Shown here: piece after piece, positions 12,152 to 24,538 of the stretch
How positions within the stretch are numbered: position 1 is the first letter of the stretch
Layout: each line of letters begins with the position of its first letter
NCBI GenBank assembly: GCA_963693305.1
Contig: OY855916.1
Location: 3,733,001 to 3,797,000, forward strand
DNA from: Meandrina meandrites
Taxonomy: Eukaryota > Cnidaria > Anthozoa > Scleractinia > Meandrinidae
DNA length: 64,000 nt
Direction of reading: 5' to 3'
The notes under the pieces: model-generated
Told to the model about the DNA's origin: nothing
What the model saw: only the letters and a program-made list of their open reading frames with translations
Databases searched by the model: none
Program-made: the position numbers and the translations under genes

Positions 12152-15100
12152 GTATGTGCGAAGCAAAAAAATTGGTCAAAAATTCGGTATTTGCAAGTCA
12201 AAGGACTGTCCTCTACGACTTTAGAAGGATTAGCTGGGGAAATGATTTCGTGCGATGCTTTCGAATTTTGAAGTTGCCTAAAATTCGTGAATTAAAGTAA
12301 TCGTGGAGATCCGCCGTTTATTTAACTGTGTCTAATAAAAACGTAGACATGCTTACCTTGATGTTCGACGCATTTTAAGCGTTGTATTCTTCACGATAAA
12401 ACCCAAGCCCGCGGTGAAGTTAGTTAACCGATGTTCTCGACGCCATGTGTCATTAATTTCCTTGTCTTGAAGTGACATCTCTTTTTCATTCGTTCTTGAA
12501 AATTAAACACTCCAGTCTCAAGTGATCAACGTAACAGCCATGCATAGTATTTTTGCTTTAAATCAGCTTCGAACTGAGAAGCAGAGGCAGATAAACCGAT
12601 TCAGGAGACAAACCGTCATTTCAAAAACCGCCATTTGTCCCGAGGCAGCTAATTTATTCACAAGGACAATTTCACCTGAAATTGACAACCACTGCCGTGA
12701 CATCTGGTTAAGGTATTTTGTTGTTGTTATTTAAATTTGAGCTTACAATGACAGATGAGCAGATAAAGAAATTTAAGTCAGTTCAAATAAACCACCGTTT
12801 GCAAAAGTTGCTAAATGGCTGCGTGTAAACGACTTTTACTTCCGGGCCGGAAGTTCTTCTGTTGAGTTGCTTCGCTTTTCCTCACTTTTAAAATTCATAT
12901 CATGGCACTTCCTTTTTAAGTTTATTGTTACCGTTAGATCGGCCGTCCGTCAATACTCAAGGATCATCCTTTAGAATCCAGCCTGAATAAGACCGAATCT
13001 GGGGGTGGTTAGCGGTGGAGAAGGTGTCCCCGCCTGAGCTGCGGTGTGCGGTAGTTGCCTCGCCTCCTCACTTACGAAAACAGTATTGCGTTGACATAAC
13101 GTTTAGACAACAATTACCTAAAAAGACTACATTAGTCACGGAAAGTTTCATTTCACATTTCATAGCACGTTGATTTGTTCTAGGCTGTCAGCAAAACAAA
13201 TACCCATAGTGGTCATAATCACCCGCTGTAAAACGGATTTAAGTGAGTCAACGATTCCATGTTATACCTCACCCAGAGAATGGGGAAACGTGAACATTGA
13301 ATGTCATTAAATACCCCCACTCGCTGGACGTTTGGTGACGCCAGCTCAGGCATGTACAAATAAATACCATTCTATATTCACACGACACGTTTCAAAAAAC
13401 GCAACGACGTTTTACTGTAGAATACCTCAACTTGGTATTTTTACCCTGCTACTAGCATTATATTACACACCTTTGCCAGAGTAGCTAGTAAAACGGTAGT
13501 GTTTCTTTTGGTATCACAGGAAATAATGATCTGGGCTATAGCTGTTCCGATCAGGTGGGCCAGCATATTAAATAGGTTTTGCTTACTTCACGACTGAAAT
13601 AATCATTAGCATAAATACAAAAACTCGACAACAAAATGCTATCATTTATAACCAAACGCGTTTTGGTTCCTTGGCATTGCTCATTACATAGATAGACGTC
13701 TTTTGTGCTAATTCTTGCACTGATTTCACTAAGGTCAATCACCAGCCAAATATTATACTCCTAAAAATTGCCGGGTATAAAGGACTGCTTGGGAATCTGA
13801 TTCCAATCCCGTACGGTGTGGGGGGGGGGGGGGGAGGGGGGAAGGGGGGGGTTTGAAAAGATAAAAAATTTACACAAAACAATCAAAAGACTGTGACCGG
13901 CCGATTACACGGACGACTACCTTCCTTGCCAGGATTATAGGAGAAAGCCGCAACAGTTTGGCACTATAGTGAGAAGTTCTAATCTTTAGGATTGGTTAAT
14001 CGTTTTCAAATAATTCATCATAATTCATCATTCTTTCGATTTCTTGTCCACTCATCCACCCTGCATGTTATTTTAATATTTGTGTTTTTAAAACTGTCTG
14101 AACGAACACACTCATTTCTGAACATTTCGGAATTTTTTTAGAATGAAAATTACTTTCCAAAGAGCTTATATTGAAGGCAAATATTAATAATTAAGAATTA
14201 TTATTTAATTAATCCTGCTATTTTGACATATCACTTTTATGTAATTTATGCATATGTACATATTTTGTATTTATTTTGGCTTTTATTTATAGTTGATGTG
14301 ATGTCTTACAAGATTTTATCAACTTAATAAATGTTGATGAAAATGCATCCCACCTCAGAAATGATGTCAAAATGTAGGAATTGGCACTTGAGAGAACCCA
14401 AATTTGCAAAATTTTCTGGGAGGGCAAGCACGAAGACCCCTCAGAGGCTCGTTCCTTCGGAACTCGTGCAAGCGCCTCCGGCGCTAAAATACCTCCCAAA
14501 ACATAAAAGAACCCCCCTCAACAGAATCCACCCTAAGGGCCTGAATTTACCTCATTTATTTCCTTTGCACTGACTTCATCTGACTACAAAATTCTCTTGT
14601 CAGTGTCTTGTAGCTGAATTAATGGTTGCTTTCGCTTCCCTGAAAGAGTGAGCACATCCATTTCTAGTGAGTTGCAAAAGTCTCGCATACCAGGCAGGAT
14701 CTTAAATATTTTACTGGAAACGTTCCCAGCGACTTCCCGAGCAACACCAGCACCATGCTCTAACCTTGTTGCATACAAGGTCATCGTCTTGTCGTTTTGC
14801 ACTTATGTTTGCCACAGTTGTTGTTGAAGTGAAAAATATCGCTGTTACGACTTAACACATTGCCCTTCTCAGGACTTGAACCAATTTCGTATCCCCATTA
14901 GCGATTATGGTCACCCGCGCAACCCTCGCGATACATTCAAATAGCGCGTAACAACGAACTCGCATTTATTAGGCTTAAGTATTTATAGCCGAAACGTCTA
15001 CGAAACAATGTAAAAGAGTCAGTGACAATCCGTCTAACTTGAAATATGTCAACTCCCGACTCACAGACTACAAGTATTCGTTATTTAAAGTGTTTCGCAT

Positions 15101-16114
15101 CTATGGTGCATCACTGAATTGCAAGGCTAATTACCAGGGTGTTGATGTTGGGTACCCTCCCACTGCATCCCCCTATTGAAACTTATTCAGGCTGGACTCC
15201 AAGGGATGATTCTTGAATATTGACTGTAGAGTGATCAAACGGCAGCAATAAAGCTTTTTTATCTCTTTGTTGCTTTAATCTAAAAAGGAAGATCGTGGAA
15301 AATAACGATATGAATTGAATAAGAGAAAGCGAAGCACTTCCGGCACGGAAGTAAAAGGCGTTTACACGCAACCATTTTGCAAACGGTGGTCTATTTGAAC
15401 TGACTTAAATTTCTTTTTCTGGTCAGTCCAGCTGTGTGTAATTTTAAGCTCAAATTTAAATAACAACAACAAAATACCTTAATCAGATAACAAAAAGGTA
15501 CGGTGCTTGCTTCTTACTTTGTCACGGCAGTGGTTGTCAATTTCAGGTGAAATTGTCCTTGTGAATAAATTAGCTGCCACGGGACAAATGGCGGTTTTTG
15601 AAATGACGGTTTGTCTCCTGAACCGGTTTATCTTCGTCTGCTTCTCAGTTCGAAGCTGATTTAAAGCAAAAATACTATGCATGGCTGTTACGTTGATCAC
15701 TTGAGACTGGAGTGTTTTCAAGAACGAATGAAAAAGAGATGACACTTCAAGACGAGGAAATTAATGACACATGGCATCAGGAAAATCGTTTAACTAACTT
15801 CACCGCGGGCTTGGGTTTTATCGTGAATGAAGAATACAACGCTTAAAATGCTTCAGCAACATCAAGGTAAGCACGTCTACGTTTTTATTAGACACAGTTA
15901 AGTTCGCGTCGGGAAGAATTCAACCTTTGCGTGAAATGTTTAAATAAACGGCGGTATCTCTACGATTACTAATTGACGAATCTTAGGCAACTTCGAAATT
16001 CGAAAACATCGCACGAAATCATTTCCCCAGCTAATCCTTCTAAAGTCGTATAAAGAACAGTCCTTTGACTTGCAAATACCGAATTTTTGACCAATTATTT
16101 CGCTTCGCACATAC
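12152..16114. mobile_element. TTAA foldback element E1
   Basis: Ends are TTAA-GTATGTGCGAAGC and GCTTCGCACATAC-TTAA. The arms are about 0.75-0.8 kb (12152-12900 and about 15290-16114) with roughly 90% identity by eye. Mirrored ORFs at 12522 (plus) and 15479-15745 (minus) come from this symmetry. The 2.4-kb centre (12900-15290) has no supported gene. It holds a G15 run at 13820 and, on the minus strand near 14873-14945, a tRNA-like B box (GGTTCAAGTCC at about 14883-14893) that may belong to a SINE remnant. Confidence 0.8.
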
Positions 16115-16118
16115 TTAA

Positions 16119-19100
16119 GAGGCTGTCCGCGTAACAGCGGATAAGGCAAATTTTGGACCTTCACCGATTTCTCTAATATTTTTAGGGAACGTCGACCATT
16201 ATATCCCATGAACAAATATCACATTTATTTGGATCAAATCTTTTATTTTTATTTTTTGCGAGGCGGTTTTCACTGCAACCTCAAAACCACCAAATTTGCA
16301 TTTGAAGACTCTATAATTTAGCGTCAAATGTCGGTCGTTGCCAAAGCGTATTTCCTCAACCAAACAAGCTGAATATTTTATATATCAAGGTTTTATGTTT
16401 CTTCTATACTTTAACGGTTAAACAATTGTATTCTACAAAATTTGGACTGAGTTATGAATTTTCAAAAACACTTCCTAACGGACTCAGGAATGCGTGACAC
16501 GTAACATACCTGTAGTCAAAAGCGATTTTCTCGAATGTGGGACCTGATCAGAAGTCAAGTCTATTGTATCTCGAAAGTACTAATACCAGTCTAGAAACCT
16601 ATCGAATAAAATTTGTGGGCACTCTGCACTTCGCGCCGTACAGAGCAGCAAGATTTTCCCAAATTTTCGCCATTTTGATTAAAACCAAAGATAACGACGG
16701 TCCGATTTCTTTACAGGGAACGCCTATAGATACTACCATTACCACTAAACACCACACTGTGATATGCAAATAAATAATAATTGTCGATTTAGCCGTCGTT
16801 TGAGGAAAAAATCTACCGTTGTTGCAAGATTTTCAAAAGAAACAGCGATAAATATCAATATGCAAATTAGCTCCGAAAGCGACGTTTTGCTAAATTTATC
16901 TCTGTAGTTCCCGAAAACTTTTTTCTTTAAAAATTATTTTACAAGGCAAAGAAATGTTCCTTACCTGAGAAAAGATGCCTTTCAGACTATGTAAAAGCGT
17001 TTCAGTTTTGCTGTGAGTGATTATTTTCATTTCCCACGCTGCGGCCGGTAACACAGTGTTTGTTTTGTTTGCAAGGTTGTTGGTTTCACCCTAATTCAAT
17101 TAAAAGCAGGCAAGTTGTCAGCTCATCCTTACAGCGTCTGAGGTAACTGACTAATTGTCAATAAAAAGTTTATTGACAATTTCCCCAATTAATGTCGAAA
17201 AAAAATCCTGAAAATAAACTGATGTATCATATTAAAACGAAACTTCAAGTAGTCGGTCTTAATGAGGTTAGCCGTAGGTCTTAGGCGTAACAGTCGTTGG
17301 CCGAAAAAAAAAATGTTAACAGTAAAAAGAAAATTCTAGCCACGAAAGCAGAAGCCTCAGGATTTTTCCGGATTTCGTGTCAAGACTTTCACGTGTCTTG
17401 GTACCGAGAAGTGTTACATTTGCTCCAAGTCGTTCGCTTTTTCTTTGCGTCAAAAGAGTTACTGTATTTAAATTGATCATTCTCGTCCCCAGAGCCCGCG
17501 ATCCTTCTTGTCTCCATCAGGGTTCGAGAACTCTGACCGTTCCCAATTTCTGAGCATTAGCATGAACATGCGCAGAGTTCTCGTTCTGTATCTTTAAGCC
17601 AATCAGATTTTTCAGATTTGACAATGAGTCCGTAAATCGCGGACTTGCGGTGTTGGAGGCGGAAAGAGGTCTCGATTCCTGGCGCAGAGCATAAGGATCG
17701 AGTTACTTTTTGCTTCCGTTTGAAAACGAAACTACGTGCGAAGCTATTCATATGAAAATGCCTTCCACCTTCACGTCCATTTTCATGCAAATCAAACCTC
17801 TTTTTATTTGAATGGTTTCGCACGAAGACTCGTTTTGAATCTGAGGCAAAAGGCAACTCGGAGATGGCTTATAGACCTTTTTCGCTTGGGCGATTTGTTG
17901 CCCCTTTACAGACCATTTGATGATACTCTTGAGAATTCTTGCTTTCAAATTTTCAAATAGTCGCGTGTATATGAATGAATAAATTTTATATGGATTAAAG
18001 AAAAATTCTCTAGAGAATATCACGTGGTCTGTAATGGGAAAACAAACCGCCCAAGCGAAAAAGGTCTTATGATCGCTTACAAAAAAGGATACAAAATCGC
18101 GCATTGAAGTGTTCGCGCGCGAAACGCAGGATTTCCAGGAATGCCTCGTTCCACGATCAGACGCCAGACTGTGCGCCCTCCTTATCCAGCGCTCTTTTGC
18201 GAATCAAACGAGTGAGCAACTTGGAGCAAGTGCCGTAGCACATTGTAATTCATAGACTCCATACAGCATGCTTGTTATTTCAAAATTTTCAACAGGCACA
18301 TAATTACCGTGACGCTGTAGCAAATGTACTTATGACATAGTTTATTGCAGTTATACAATAACTGAGAGAATTTCAGTGCATTCATTGGTCAAAAATTAAT
18401 GTTTGATGAATGTGTAGGCCATTGAAAATTCTGGTCAGCTTGCTAGGATTCGTCGTTCCTTGTTCTTACAGTTCAAATTATAAGAAATCATTATGACGGC
18501 ATCAAAATGGGATTTTATAGCAAGTTATTCGTGTAGACAATGGTCCGCAGGCTCAGGCGGGAAGTAATGACCCTATCAAGTTATATGATTCAAAGATACA
18601 GTTTACCGTTGTAGAATAAGGTCCTATAGCGTTAAATGTGATAAAGATAATATGTTCATTTGTCGCAAGCGTGGGACAAAAACTCGCATGCTGTTGGGGG
18701 ACTATGAATTACAATGTGCTACGGCACTTGCTCCAAGTGGCTCCCTCGTTTGATTCGCAAAAGACCGCTGGATAAGGAGGGTGCACAGTCTGGCTTGAAA
18801 ATCAAAAATTGCTTCTCTTCGCGGCACGAGCCATTCCTGGAATTTAATAGTGCGCTTCGCGCGCGAACACTTCAATGCGCGATTTTGTTTCTTTTTTTGT
18901 AAGTGATCAATTCACAGTCTCGTCTCCAGAGGCCGCGATCCTTCTCGTCTGCGCCAGGAATCGAGACCTCTGGCCGCCTCCAAAACCATTAGTCCGCGAT
19001 TAACGGACTCATTGTCAAATCTGACAAATCTGATTGGCTGAAAGAAATAGAACGAGTGCTCTGCGCATGTTAATGCTCAGAAATTTGAGTTCTTGATCCC

Positions 19101-20653
19101 TGATGGAGACCAGAAGGATCGCGGGCTCTGGGGGCCAGAATGATTATTTCAAATAATTCTGTTGACACAAAGAAAAAGCGAACGACTTGGAGCAAATGTA
19201 ACTCTTCTCGGTACCAAAACACGTAAACGTCTTGACAAGAAATCCTGAGACTTTCGCTTTTGCGGCTAGAACTTTCTTTCTACGGTTAACATTTTTTTCG
19301 GCCAACGACTGTTACGCCTAAGACTTAATTTTTTGGTCGCTTTACGGCTAACGGCTAACCTCATTAAGATCCACTACTTAACAAAGTTTCGTTTTGATAT
19401 TATAGTTCGGCTTAGTTTTAGGATTTTTTTCCCACATTTATAGGGGGAAATTAATTTGTCACCCTCCCCCCTCCTCGCCTCCCACCCCGTTCCCGTGAAT
19501 TGCAATGATCCGCCACGATCCGCCATGTAACTGACTACATACAATAGAGGTGGACTCGAAAGATTTTATCACGACATTTTAATAAACTCTTTATTGACAA
19601 AAATAGTCAGGTACCTCAGACATTTTAAGGATGAGCTGAGAGAGCTTTGAAAATGTAGACAACTTGCCCGCTTTTAATTGAATTAGAGTGAAACAAACCG
19701 CCTAGCAAACAAACACTGTGTTACCGGCCGCAGCGTGGGAAATGAAAATAATCACTCACAGCAAAACTGAAACGCATTTACATAGTCTGAAAGGCATCTT
19801 TTCTCAGGTAAGAAACATTTCTTTGCCTTGTAAAATAATTTTTAAGGAAAAAGGTTTCCGGGAATTACAAAGGGAAATACAGCAAAATGTCGTTTTCGGA
19901 GCTAATTTGCATATTGATATTTATCGCTGTTTCTTTTGACAATCCTGCAACAACGGTAGCTTTTTTCCCCAACCGACGCCTAAATCGACAATTATTATTT
20001 ATTTGCATGCCACAGTGTGGTGTTTAGTGGTAATGATAGTATCTATAGGCGTTCCCTGTAAAGAAATCGGACCGTCGTTATCTTTGGTTTTAATCAAAAT
20101 GGCGAAAATTTGGGAAAATCTTGCTGCTCTGTACGGCGCGAAGTGCAGAGTGCCCACAAATTTTATTCGATAGGTTTCTAGACTGGTATTAGTACTTTCG
20201 AGATACAATAGACTTGACTTCTGATCAGGTCCCACATTCGAGAAAATCGCTTTTGACTACAGGTATGTTACGTGTCACGCATTCCTGAGTCCGTTAGGAA
20301 GTGTTTTTGAAAATTCATAACTCAGTCCAAATTTTATAGAATACAATTGTTTAACCGTTAAAGTATAGAAGAAACATAAAACCTTGATATATAAAATATT
20401 CAGCTTGTTTGGTTGAGGAAATACGCTTTGGCAACGACCGACATTTGACGCTAAATTATAGAGTCTTCAAATGCAAATTTGGTGGTTTTGAGGTTGCAGT
20501 GAAAACCGCCTCGCAAAAAATAAAAATAAAAGATTTGATCCAAATAAATGTGATATTTGTTCATGGGATATAATGGTCGACGTTCCTTGAAAATATTAGA
20601 AAAATCGGTGAAGGTCCAAAATTTGCCTTATCCGCTGTTACGCGGACAGCCTC
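16119..20653. mobile_element. TTAA foldback element E2
   Basis: Ends are TTAA-GAGGCTGTCCGCGTAAC and GTTACGCGGACAGCCTC-TTAA. Inverted arms run inwards for about 2 kb on each side: 16119-17700 pairs with about 18940-20653, and 18090-18250 with 18700-18900. The segment 17700-18090 is extra in the left arm and contains a fragment of another MITE. Mirrored 78-codon ORFs at 16537-16773 and 19999-20235 differ at two residues, and I read them as a result of the symmetry. The terminal GAGGCTGTC resembles the termini of the 25436-29090 element. Confidence 0.8.
17700..17880. mobile_element. MITE fragment, CATTCATATGAAAATG family
   Basis: It resembles the 24912-25095 element: an AAACGA..TACGTGCGAAGC start, the ATTCATATGAAAATG core, and the GGTTTCGCACGAAGACTCGT mirrored half. 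It sits in only one arm of E2, so it inserted after the palindrome formed. Confidence 0.6.
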
Positions 20654-20657
20654 TTAA

Positions 20658-21316
20658 GGACGTTCGCGCGAAAATCTTCCAACATTGACATTTTTCTAAA
20701 ACTTTCACCACTGTGAGTTTATGGGTTACTCATGTCAGAAATGTAAAAAAATTGGGGGGTCACCGAATTCGTTTCGGAGATAAGATGTCCGAAAGATCAC
20801 CTTAAAATCTTATAAATCGGCCTTCGTTTCTGACAATGGCGACAGTGTCTGTTTGCTCAAAAATAATGCGAATAAATTCATGAAATGCAATTTTCTTGTC
20901 TAAATATTGTTTAAGGGGATCTATTAAGCAAATTGATTCAACTGGTGATGTTCCTTTAGAAAATCTAATCGTTTAGTGATCACATTTGCACTCGCCAGGC
21001 AGTTGAAAGATGGGCAAGATTCGAAGCCGCGTAGGCAAAAAAATTAGAAACTTGTAGACTTCCAACATTGACTTTTTGTTCATTTTTTTACAATCTGTTG
21101 AGAATCGCAAAACAAAGCTGTCTATCAAAAAAAAATTGGGGGTCACCGATCATTTGAGAGAGTAAACTGCGAGCGAAGTTATCTGAACAGCTACCAGCCC
21201 TATATTTGTTTGGAAAGTTTTCTCAGCGCGCGCGCTCGATGCATGACGTGGCGCGACGTTGCGACATGAATTACGTGCGCAGTAAGGATGCGCAAAAACA
21301 ATTAGCGCGAACGTCC
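20658..21316. mobile_element. TTAA element E3, GGACGTTCGCGC termini
   Basis: It begins TTAA-GGACGTTCGCGCG and ends GCGCGAACGTCC-TTAA at 21317-21320. The inner right end matches in inverted orientation the 21480-21560 stretch of E4 (TGCGCATCCTTACTGCGCACGTAA and the GCGCGCGCTGAGAAAACTTTCC block). No ORF is supported. Confidence 0.7.
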
Positions 21317-21320
21317 TTAA

Positions 21321-22080
21321 GGACGTTCGCGCTAATGCCCAATTCTCTCTATGGCGCGCGCCTGCAGGGATTCACGGTAGTTGTATTCATCGTTGCTAAG
21401 TCTCGTGCATGGTTTGATGAATACATCTACCATGATTCCCTGCAGGCGCGCGCCATAGAGGGAATCGGGCATTGTTTATGCGCATCCTTACTGCGCACGT
21501 AATTCCTGTCGCAACGCTACGCCACGTCATGCATCGAGCGCGCGCGCTGAGAAAACTTTCCAACCACATATAGGGTGAGTAGCCGTTGAGTTAACTTCGC
21601 TTGCAGTTTGCTAGCTTAAATGGTCGGTGACCCCTACTTTTTTCTTAACAGATCACTTTTGTTAACGATTATCTACGTTTTGTGAGAAAATGAAAAAAAT
21701 CTATCGATTAAAAGGTTGATTTTTTTTGCCCCACGCACGTTCGAATTCCGCTTTTTGATCTTTTCGTTTTGCCGTACGACGGGTTCAAATGCCTCTTCCA
21801 GGGCTAAGTTTTGCATAAAAGATGGCAACACTTAAAATTATTTCTATCGTTTGCCTCCGTTTTCTCACCATCGAAAATTTAAACTACAAACCTTGAAAGC
21901 CGTGCGAAATTACGTGCGCCAATTTTTCAAAATCAGGGTAGTTTTCTACAGACTTTATCTCTGAAACGAAGTCGGTGACCCCCACTTTTTTTTGTATTTC
22001 TGACACAAGTAACTCATTATCCGTCCTCAGTAAAAATTTTAGAAAAATCTATCGACTAGAAAATTTTCGCGCGAACGTCC
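21321..22080. mobile_element. TTAA element E4, GGACGTTCGCGC termini
   Basis: It starts GGACGTTCGCGC directly at the TTAA that closes E3 and ends CGCGCGAACGTCC-TTAA (22081-22084). It contains a strong internal hairpin, 21337-21470, with arms of the form CTCTATGGCGCGCGCCTGCA. Together E3 and E4 form an imperfect head-to-head pair. Confidence 0.7.
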
Positions 22081-22442
22081 TTAAATTAGACGATAAGTTT
22101 GACCAATTTTGAACCCTATTAAAAGGTTGTCAATAAATTTAATTATATTTTGTAAATAAAAGGACACGAAGGACTAAAATTGCTTTCCACGTACTTATTT
22201 GATGTCATTCTACAACATTTGGCCGGTATTTTCCTTCCAGAGTGCTTTATTTTTTCACGCGAAGCTACGAAACTCGGCATAAATTTTGAGCTCCGAAAGT
22301 GGCAATATGGTGGTTTTCAAGGATTATCGATTTTCTCGAAAACAAATCGATATTCAGCCAAACTAAGTATACTGGTATTTGTTTCTCACAAAGACCTACC
22401 TATGGTAAGAATATAAGCGAAATCCATTTTTCGACACTTGCC
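22081..22442. repeat. outer inverted arm, right
   Basis: Inverted partner of 11789-12151. It starts at TTAA-ATTAGACGATAAG and ends CATTTTTCGACACTTGCC. The pair shows that E1-E4 lie inside a single older palindromic structure. Confidence 0.85.
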
Positions 22443-23358
22443 GTCTTTTGTCTGACCGTTGGTAACATTGGCTCTCAAGTGTTAATCTGCAGATAATGCG
22501 ATTTTGTGTCCAAGTTTCCAGCTAGAACAGCGCACCAAATTAAACGACTATATAACCTAGTGGTAAATCACAACCTCTTTTGTGTTCTGGTCAGAACGAA
22601 ATTCTCGAATTCAATAATTACTAGGAGTTATTGGCTCCTAAGAGGGTAAAAATGTGAAATCTAAACTTTGAAACGTGCTATCTTCTTTTTGAAAAGGGAT
22701 TTTAAAAATCCGTTTTGACCAGAACACAATAGAGTACACCAAGTTTATGTTCCCTGCAAATCAATTCATGAAATTCTGTATCGACGGAGAAAACTTGGAC
22801 ACAAAATTGCAGGTTTTGAGGCTTCCGAAGACCTTCCGAGTCAGTGTTTACAACAACGTGCGCTTTATTCGAAGCGTCGAATCTAATTAAGCAGAAATAT
22901 GATAATTCGCTACGTTCCAGCGCACGGGACACAAAGCTGAGAACAATAATGTGTAATTACTTATACAAAGAACTTTAAGAAATATATTCTCATGAATATT
23001 TCGATTGTTGTCGGCTTCATTCGTCGCAGTTCGTGCATACTCTTAAAATAAATGCATACATAATTATAGCAAGGGTCCAGCGCGACCTTAAGCTCCAATC
23101 TCAATAAATGTCTCTTTTCAAACTAACGTTTTGCGATTATAATTTAAAAGTAACCTTAAAATGACATTGTAAGTTCTCAGCATAAAACTTTTGGACATTC
23201 TACAGCCCAAACTATTTTAAAAACATTCTTGGCCTTTAGTATTCAATCTAAACGAACTAACTTTTAATCGCGAGGGCTAAGCCCTGATGATTTTTTTTTA
23301 TGTTTGCCCCATCTGATCATCCCCGTCACTAGCCCAGTCCCTCCCTTTCGTGCCCTAC

Positions 23359-24323
23359 ATAGGGGTTGAACCCAGGCGTGAAAAGAGAGAGGCCAGGATA
23401 ACTTACATGCGGATGCTCAGGAATCCGCCATTCCCCTCCCCCCCCAAACCGGAGGAAAAACAAAACCATATATGGCAGTAGCTTTGGAAACGCGCGCGCA
23501 CAGATGCATGACGAATTCAACTACACGACTATGTACTAAAGCAAGGACACCGAAACAACTTCAAAATAAGTTGCTTAACCTAGCCTCGGCTGCGTTGTAG
23601 ACGAACTAAACCCTGGTATAGTCCGTCTGCGAGCTTGCTCCGCCCGTGCGTGTTACCAGCGTTTTCTATAATAGCCATAATAGCCTCTAATTGGTTCTGC
23701 ATATGGCCGTTTTTTCGTGCACCGTGATTGGTCGAGTGGATCTCGTGAAACCATAGTAACACTTTTGATGAATGACAGATACAAAATAAACCTGGCGATC
23801 ACGGCAGGTCAGTGGAAGTCAGCGTTTAAAGCGTTGAAAAAGCAGTTCAAACTATCTGACATCCTTTCCGCAATGATCTCTAGCCACCAAATAGAACGCG
23901 CTTAATTCATGCTTAGAAAATCAGCAATTGTACTTATATTTTTTGTACAAGCTGTACGAGTTAAAATCGCTCTCTCGAATGAACAATTTCTCGCGCGCGA
24001 GCTACGCCATTCGTAGAATTGTTGGTTTAGTTTTTAGCGGTTGGTAAAATGTGATTAGTGTTTCGGGCTGTTTCGGTAATCCTGGATTTAGTACATGTTC
24101 ATTTATGGCTTTAGACAAAGTTCACGACAATTTTCCTTGCACTAAAGTCGCGCGCTTGGTCGCGTAGTTGAATTTGTTAATTTAGCGAGCAGTTTAAACC
24201 CTAGCGCGCGCGTTACACCTAAGAAACGCCACACCTGTCTGTCATTTCTGATTGGGCCGTTTTGTGCATGCGCATGAAAGTTATACTAGACTATCTTTTC
24301 TCAAGCCGGGGTTCAACCGCTAT
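23359..24323. mobile_element. TIR element with GGGGTTGAACC ends, U2 copy
   Basis: The left end GGGGTTGAACCCAGGCGTGA continues to GGCCAGGATAACTT, and the right end mirrors it (AAGTTAT...CTTTTCTCAAGCCGGGGTTCAACC), giving TIRs of about 45 bp across 965 bp. The same element occupies 42669-43634 in U4 and is not seen in U3. It contains a C8 run (23438-23445) where the U4 copy has C22. Confidence 0.7.
23717..23905 (+). CDS. 62-residue ORF inside TIR element (doubtful)
   Basis: An ORF of 62 codons, repeated at 43032-43220 with a single amino-acid difference (H/R near the end). It contains the run ITAGQWKSAFKALKKQFKL, a plausible amphipathic helix. A second ATG 19 codons in could be the true start. 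I do not recognise the sequence. The copies are so similar at DNA level that conservation says nothing about selection, so it may be chance. Coding status is weak. Confidence 0.2.
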   Translation: MHRDWSSGSRETIVTLLMNDRYKINLAITAGQWKSAFKALKKQFKLSDILSAMISSHQIERA

Positions 24324-24337
24324 ACTGGACTACCCCG

Positions 24338-24538
24338 TCACTTCGATTTCAATGCCTTCATTTTAGTTTCTGTCGTCTCTATTGTTATTATACATGTTGC
24401 AATTAAATATGTTATAATAATTAAAGTTATAAGGCAGAAAGCGCCTCCAAGTAAACCCTTCAGGACTTCACCGATATCCATATAGATGCCCACCACTGGA
24501 TATCCAAAAATGTTGAATGAAAATTGTGACGTCGACAT
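24338..24538 (-). CDS. small single-pass membrane protein, paralogue 1 (U2)
   Basis: A 66-residue ORF. The N-terminus has STSQFSFNIFGYP, then a hydrophobic stretch from about residue 29 to 50 (LLGGAFCLITLIIITYLIA), then a short polar tail ending KALKSK. The U4 paralogue (43649-43870) shares the start, the SFNIFGYP block, the position of the hydrophobic helix and the KALKSK end. The two differ by a 21-bp in-frame length change in the tail, which fits a coding sequence. The ATG is preceded, in transcript sense, by a pyrimidine run and TTTTACTAG, which looks like a splice acceptor 4 bases upstream, so an earlier exon is possible. The stop lies about 15 bp from the end of the 23359-24323 element, which may have replaced an older tail. 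Family unknown; function not inferred. Confidence 0.5.
   Translation of the reverse strand: MSTSQFSFNIFGYPVVGIYMDIGEVLKGLLGGAFCLITLIIITYLIATCIITIETTETKMKALKSK

Larger units (their letters stand above)
11547..23087. mobile_element. 11.5-kb TTAA-bounded nested palindromic insertion
   Basis: The left end TTAA-GGCCGCGCTGGACCC (11543 on) and right end GGGTCCAGCGCGACC-TTAA (to 23091) form TIRs of about 20 bp with one mismatch, each flanked by TTAA. The empty site is seen in paralogous units: GTAGTTTGCTTAA followed by CTCC at about 42388 and 34927. TTAA duplication is characteristic of piggyBac and Kolobok transposons. The interior is a symmetrical nest of inverted repeats, described below. No ORF of transposase size is present, so it is non-autonomous. 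The 11547-11788 and 22443-23087 flanks of the inner arms hold no recognisable gene; 22500-22815 folds back on itself (TTTTGTGTCCAAGTTT against AAACTTGGACACAAAA). Confidence 0.8.

Noticed and set aside
14873..14945. tRNA gene on the minus strand
   Set aside because: A good B box (GGTTCAAGTCC) is present, but no acceptor stem or convincing T-stem pairing; at most a SINE remnant.
11815..22416. Identical 78-codon ORFs at 11815-12051 and 22180-22416 as a gene pair
   Set aside because: They are mirror copies in the two arms of one palindrome; no domain and no independent conservation. The same holds for 16537-16773 with 19999-20235 and 12522-12734 with 15479-15745.
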